Assembly (NCBI GenBank): GCA_018267355.1
Contig: JAFDYP010000359.1
Location: 1-5,821, forward strand
DNA: 5,821 bases
Direction of reading: 5' to 3'
Source of the DNA: Bacteroidota bacterium
GTDB taxonomy: Bacteria > Bacteroidota > Bacteroidia > Chitinophagales > LD1
Within the stretch, counting starts at the first letter, position 1; each line of letters starts with the position of its first letter. The position numbers were made by a program, and so were the translations under genes. Under the pieces are notes generated by a model that saw only the letters and a list, made by a program, of their open reading frames with translations, ran no database searches and was not told the origin of the DNA. Positions 3,310 through 5,821 of the stretch are shown piece after piece.

Positions 3310-5821
3310 CTAGCGTATCACAGTCACGCTGCCTTTGCTGGCCATGGTCTGCCCATCAGCGAATGTAATGGTGACGGTATAGACGTAGTCTCCCGGGGTG
3401 ACATATACACCGTGATAAGTGCCATCCCAGCCGGCACCTACATCGTTAGAAAAATATACATGCTCACCCCAGCGGTCAAAGACATTGATCTCAAATACCT
3501 TGACCGGGCCTGCAGGATACACATAGAAAACATCATTGATGCCATCATTGTTTGGCGTAAAGGCATTTGGTATAAAGAAATGCTTGGCCGCATCTACGTA
3601 GAGCGTGATAGTATCACTGCCTGTGCAGCCTCCTACCGGATCGGTGACGGTCAGGATATACCGGGTAGTCAGCAGTGGAGAGGCTACGGGCTCCGGGCAA
3701 ATGTCACAGCTAAGCCCTGTAGAAGGGGTCCAGGCGTAGAGGTAGTTTGCCGATGGGCTGATGTCGATCTGTATAGACTCAGATCCTCCATAGCTGATGC
3801 GCAGCGGGCTGACTGTAGTAAATGTGATAGGCTGAGGCTGCGTGATCGCCACAGTAGAGTCTACTGTGCAGCCATGCGCATCTGTAGCGGTCACTGTATA
3901 GCTGCCGGCTGCGAGATGATAGATACCAGCAGTGGCTGCACCTGTAGACCATAGATAGGACACAGGAGCAGTACCTCCCAGCACGGCTGCATGGAGGCTG
4001 CCATCTGATTGATTGTTGCAGGTGAGGTTTTGAACGCTATCTATATCCAGCGCCAGAGCAGGTGCAGCCTGCACCGTGTAGGAGATCGAGCCTGTGCAGC
4101 TATTGGCATCAGATACTGATACGGTGTAGATACCCGGGGCAAGGCCCGAGGCTGTCGGTCCGCTTTGTGCCGGGGTCGTATTCCATGTATAGGTGTATGG
4201 AGCAGTACCGGTAGAGGTGGTCACCGTGAGGCTGCCATCACTCAGGCCGGGACAAGATTGGTCTATTTCGCCGTTGGCTGCCAATGCAGGAGCAGGGTTT
4301 GCATTAGCAGTGACCGTGACGGCAGGATTGCTGATATAGGCGCAGCCTGCGGCATCATGGGCAGTGAGGGTGTAGGTACCTGATGTCCTGACTGTGACGG
4401 TAGCAGTGGTGTCACCGCTGGACCAGAGATAGTTTGACTGCGGTGCAAGGTTGTCACTTAGCACTACACTATCGCCCTGGCAGAATGAAGTAGGTCCGGA
4501 GGCGACGATAGACATAGACGCTACCGGTGTGACAGTCACATTGACATAGGCAGTATCTGCACAGCCCCCGGTGGCGATCAGCATATAGTTATTCACCACC
4601 GCCGCGCCGCTGGTATTGGTCTGTGAGAAAACAGGGTCGGCTATTGTAGCATTAGTGAGATTTGCTGCAGGGCTCCAGGCGTATGATACCCCTGCCACAG
4701 GCGCTGCGCCCAGTTGTACAGTAGTGCCGGAGCAGACTGTGGTGTCGGTGCCGGCAATAGCCGTAGGCCGTGTGCCGATCGTGATAGTGGTAGAGCTCGC
4801 TGTACCGGTACATCCGTTATCAGTCACATCGAGCGATACATTGTAGCTGCCCTGCGCAGGCCAACTGAGCTGGTATGGACCAGCTCCTGATCCGCTGAGC
4901 ACTGTAGCCCCTGAGAAACTCCAGGTATAGGTGGCGGTAGGACTCACTGTACCTGCATATGTCACTGTGATCACATCATTGGCGCAGCCACTATGAGAGC
5001 TGACCACAAAAGAATTATCTATATCCGGATAGATAGTGACCCGCACGGTATCATAAGCTACACAGGAGCCGGTAGTAGCAGTCAGTATGTAAAGTGTATC
5101 TATCGTAGCGCCGGTAGGATTGCTTGGTATCGTGATGGTAGGGTTTGCTACAGTAGCGCTGCTCAGGCCCCACGTAGGTGACCAGCTGTAGGTATAGCCG
5201 GCGGTAGGGGCGGCACCCAGATTGCCTGTAGCGCCGGGGCATAGCTGGATATCACTGCCAGCGTCAGCACTGGCAGTATTAGCTATCGTGATGGATTGAG
5301 AGGCATTGCCTGTGCAGCCATTATCGGTCACTGTGAGGTCTACTGTCTGCGTACCATTCGCATTCCAACTCACAGAATATGGTCCTGCGCCGCTGCCACT
5401 GATCACAGTACCTCCGTTAAAGTTCCAGGTATACGTAGCAGTACCCGACGGTGTACCGCTGAGTGTGACAGCCACTGCCTGACCTGCGCAGGCGGTAGAT
5501 GGACTGATCGTAAAGGCCGGAGTGAGACTGCTGCCGACAGTCACTGTATTGGTGCTATTAGACAGGCATCCGTGGTCCGTCACGGTCAGATTGACATTAT
5601 AAGATCCCTGCGATGCCCAGCTGACGGAGTATGGACCCGCCCCGCTGCCACTGGCCACCGTGCCGCCGTTAAAGTTCCAGCTGTAAGTAGCTGTACCGCT
5701 ATCAGTACCTGCATAGGTAGCAGTCACATTGACATTCACACAGGTACTAGTAGGATTGAGCGTAAAGGTGCTGACCGGTGTGGGATACAGCGTGACACGC
5801 ACAGTATCAGTAGCGGAGCAG
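3310..5821 (-). CDS. Large PKD/SprB-repeat surface protein with type IX secretion type B C-terminal domain, partial
   Basis: The frame is open to the window edge; 836 residues plus stop are visible and the N-terminus, with any signal peptide, lies beyond 5821. A GTG at 5802 is not the start, since coding sequence (CSATDT...) continues upstream. Modules in order: the tail of an Ig-like repeat; two PKD repeats (5533-5775, 5284-5532); an AGSD-type Ig-like repeat (5026-5274); a third PKD (4774-5019); a second AG-type repeat (4525-4764); a CQGDS Ig-like module (4303-4518); two SprB repeats (4063-4296, 3832-4056); a module with GLSCDICPEP (3589-3831); and the C-terminal CHU_C domain. Such proteins cross the outer membrane by the type IX system and act as adhesins or gliding components at the cell surface. 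No catalytic domain is visible in this part. No PorP/SprF partner gene follows, although one often accompanies type B cargo. Confidence 0.93.
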   Translation of the reverse strand, partial: CSATDTVRVTLYPTPVSTFTLNPTSTCVNVNVTATYAGTDSGTATYSWNFNGGTVASGSGAGPYSVSWASQGSYNVNLTVTDHGCLSNSTNTVTVGSSLTPAFTISPSTACAGQAVAVTLSGTPSGTATYTWNFNGGTVISGSGAGPYSVSWNANGTQTVDLTVTDNGCTGNASQSITIANTASADAGSDIQLCPGATGNLGAAPTAGYTYSWSPTWGLSSATVANPTITIPSNPTGATIDTLYILTATTGSCVAYDTVRVTIYPDIDNSFVVSSHSGCANDVITVTYAGTVSPTATYTWSFSGATVLSGSGAGPYQLSWPAQGSYNVSLDVTDNGCTGTASSTTITIGTRPTAIAGTDTTVCSGTTVQLGAAPVAGVSYAWSPAANLTNATIADPVFSQTNTSGAAVVNNYMLIATGGCADTAYVNVTVTPVASMSIVASGPTSFCQGDSVVLSDNLAPQSNYLWSSGDTTATVTVRTSGTYTLTAHDAAGCAYISNPAVTVTANANPAPALAANGEIDQSCPGLSDGSLTVTTSTGTAPYTYTWNTTPAQSGPTASGLAPGIYTVSVSDANSCTGSISYTVQAAPALALDIDSVQNLTCNNQSDGSLHAAVLGGTAPVSYLWSTGAATAGIYHLAAGSYTVTATDAHGCTVDSTVAITQPQPITFTTVSPLRISYGGSESIQIDISPSANYLYAWTPSTGLSCDICPEPVASPLLTTRYILTVTDPVGGCTGSDTITLYVDAAKHFFIPNAFTPNNDGINDVFYVYPAGPVKVFEINVFDRWGEHVYFSNDVGAGWDGTYHGVYVTPGDYVYTVTITFADGQTMASKGSVTVIR
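3313..3579 (-). other. Gliding-motility C-terminal domain (CHU_C, T9SS type B sorting signal)
   Basis: The last 89 residues carry the hallmarks of the family: IPNAFTPNNDGIND (3532-3573), then INVFDRWGEHVYFS, GWDGTYHG, a GDYVYTVTI strand, and the terminal GSVTVIR ending at the stop codon. It has no cysteine, unlike the preceding modules. Known members, such as the SprB end of Flavobacterium, direct export through the type IX machinery and surface attachment. Confidence 0.95.
3832..4296 (-). repeat. Two tandem SprB repeats
   Basis: Each unit has a Cys strand followed by SDGSL, then TGTAPYTYTW or GGTAPVSYLW, a LAPGIYTVSV or LAAGSYTVTA strand, and a closing Cys (DANSC, DAHGC) leading to a VQAAPAL or ITQPQP boundary. 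This is the SprB repeat known from gliding adhesins. Here only two units are present, next to the C-terminal end. Confidence 0.85.
4774..5775 (-). repeat. PKD-type repeats, three copies, two in direct tandem
   Basis: Copies at 5533-5775, 5284-5532 and 4774-5019 share a TATYxWxFxG core, an SGSGAGPY turn, an SW strand, and an end of the form VTDxGC. The first two are adjacent; the third is separated by one AGSD-type module. At DNA level the first two share CCGTTAAAGTTCCAG at 5666-5680 and 5414-5428, exactly 252 bases (84 codons) apart, and CCGCTGCCACT at 5642-5652 and 5390-5400. The third copy is more diverged. Confidence 0.88.

Noticed and set aside
3022..3954. A 310-codon open frame on the plus strand
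   Set aside because: It runs antisense across the small membrane protein and the CHU_C end of the surface protein, both well supported. Its translation has no recognisable domain and a composition typical of an antisense shadow.
5800..5802. GTG as the start of the surface protein
   Set aside because: The upstream codons remain open to the edge and continue the DTVRVT strand seen again in a later module, so this is an internal valine.
3310..5821. CRISPR-like or mobile-element origin of the repeated DNA
   Set aside because: Repeat units are in frame, diverged and encode PKD, Ig-like and SprB modules; there are no short identical direct repeats with unique spacers and no transposase.

Overview
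The window reads as ordinary chromosomal DNA of a member of the Bacteroidota. The strongest evidence is a large surface protein that ends in a type IX secretion C-terminal domain of the gliding-motility class (CHU_C, or type B), preceded by SprB and PKD repeats; this combination is essentially restricted to that phylum. A perfect TAnnTTTG promoter element and the lack of Shine-Dalgarno sequences agree. The roughly even base composition and the gene set suggest the Chitinophagales, but that narrower placement is inference.

Left part (1-1732). The window opens inside the 3' end of apaG (+). Convergent to it is 3-hydroxyanthranilate 3,4-dioxygenase (nbaC, -), the ring-cleaving enzyme of the kynurenine route of tryptophan breakdown. 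A 136-base divergent gap separates it from a short-chain dehydrogenase/reductase (+) whose canonical YxxxK catalytic motif is missing. The gap holds two small dyads; one of them creates candidate -7 boxes on both strands. The divergent layout hints that the reductase and the dioxygenase may be co-regulated, but nothing in the sequence proves a shared pathway.

Right part (1739-5821), all on the minus strand. In transcription order it contains: a large secreted repeat protein, cut at its N-terminal side by the window edge; a 48-base gap with a promoter element and an inverted repeat; a 78-residue membrane protein with two predicted helices; and, 20 bases on, a CNNM/CorC-type membrane protein (DUF21, CBS pair, CorC_HlyC domain). 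The last two look like an operon. The CNNM gene and the reductase gene converge with only 6 bases between their stop codons.

The secreted protein is the most distinctive object. Ten modules are visible, and all but the last two carry exactly one cysteine pair at conserved spacing, suggesting a disulfide-pinned extracellular stalk. Two adjacent PKD modules are offset by exactly 252 bases and share blocks of identical DNA, a sign of tandem duplication. I see no mobile element, CRISPR array, tRNA or rRNA, and no convincing evidence of a previously undescribed system; the findings are moderate or modest.
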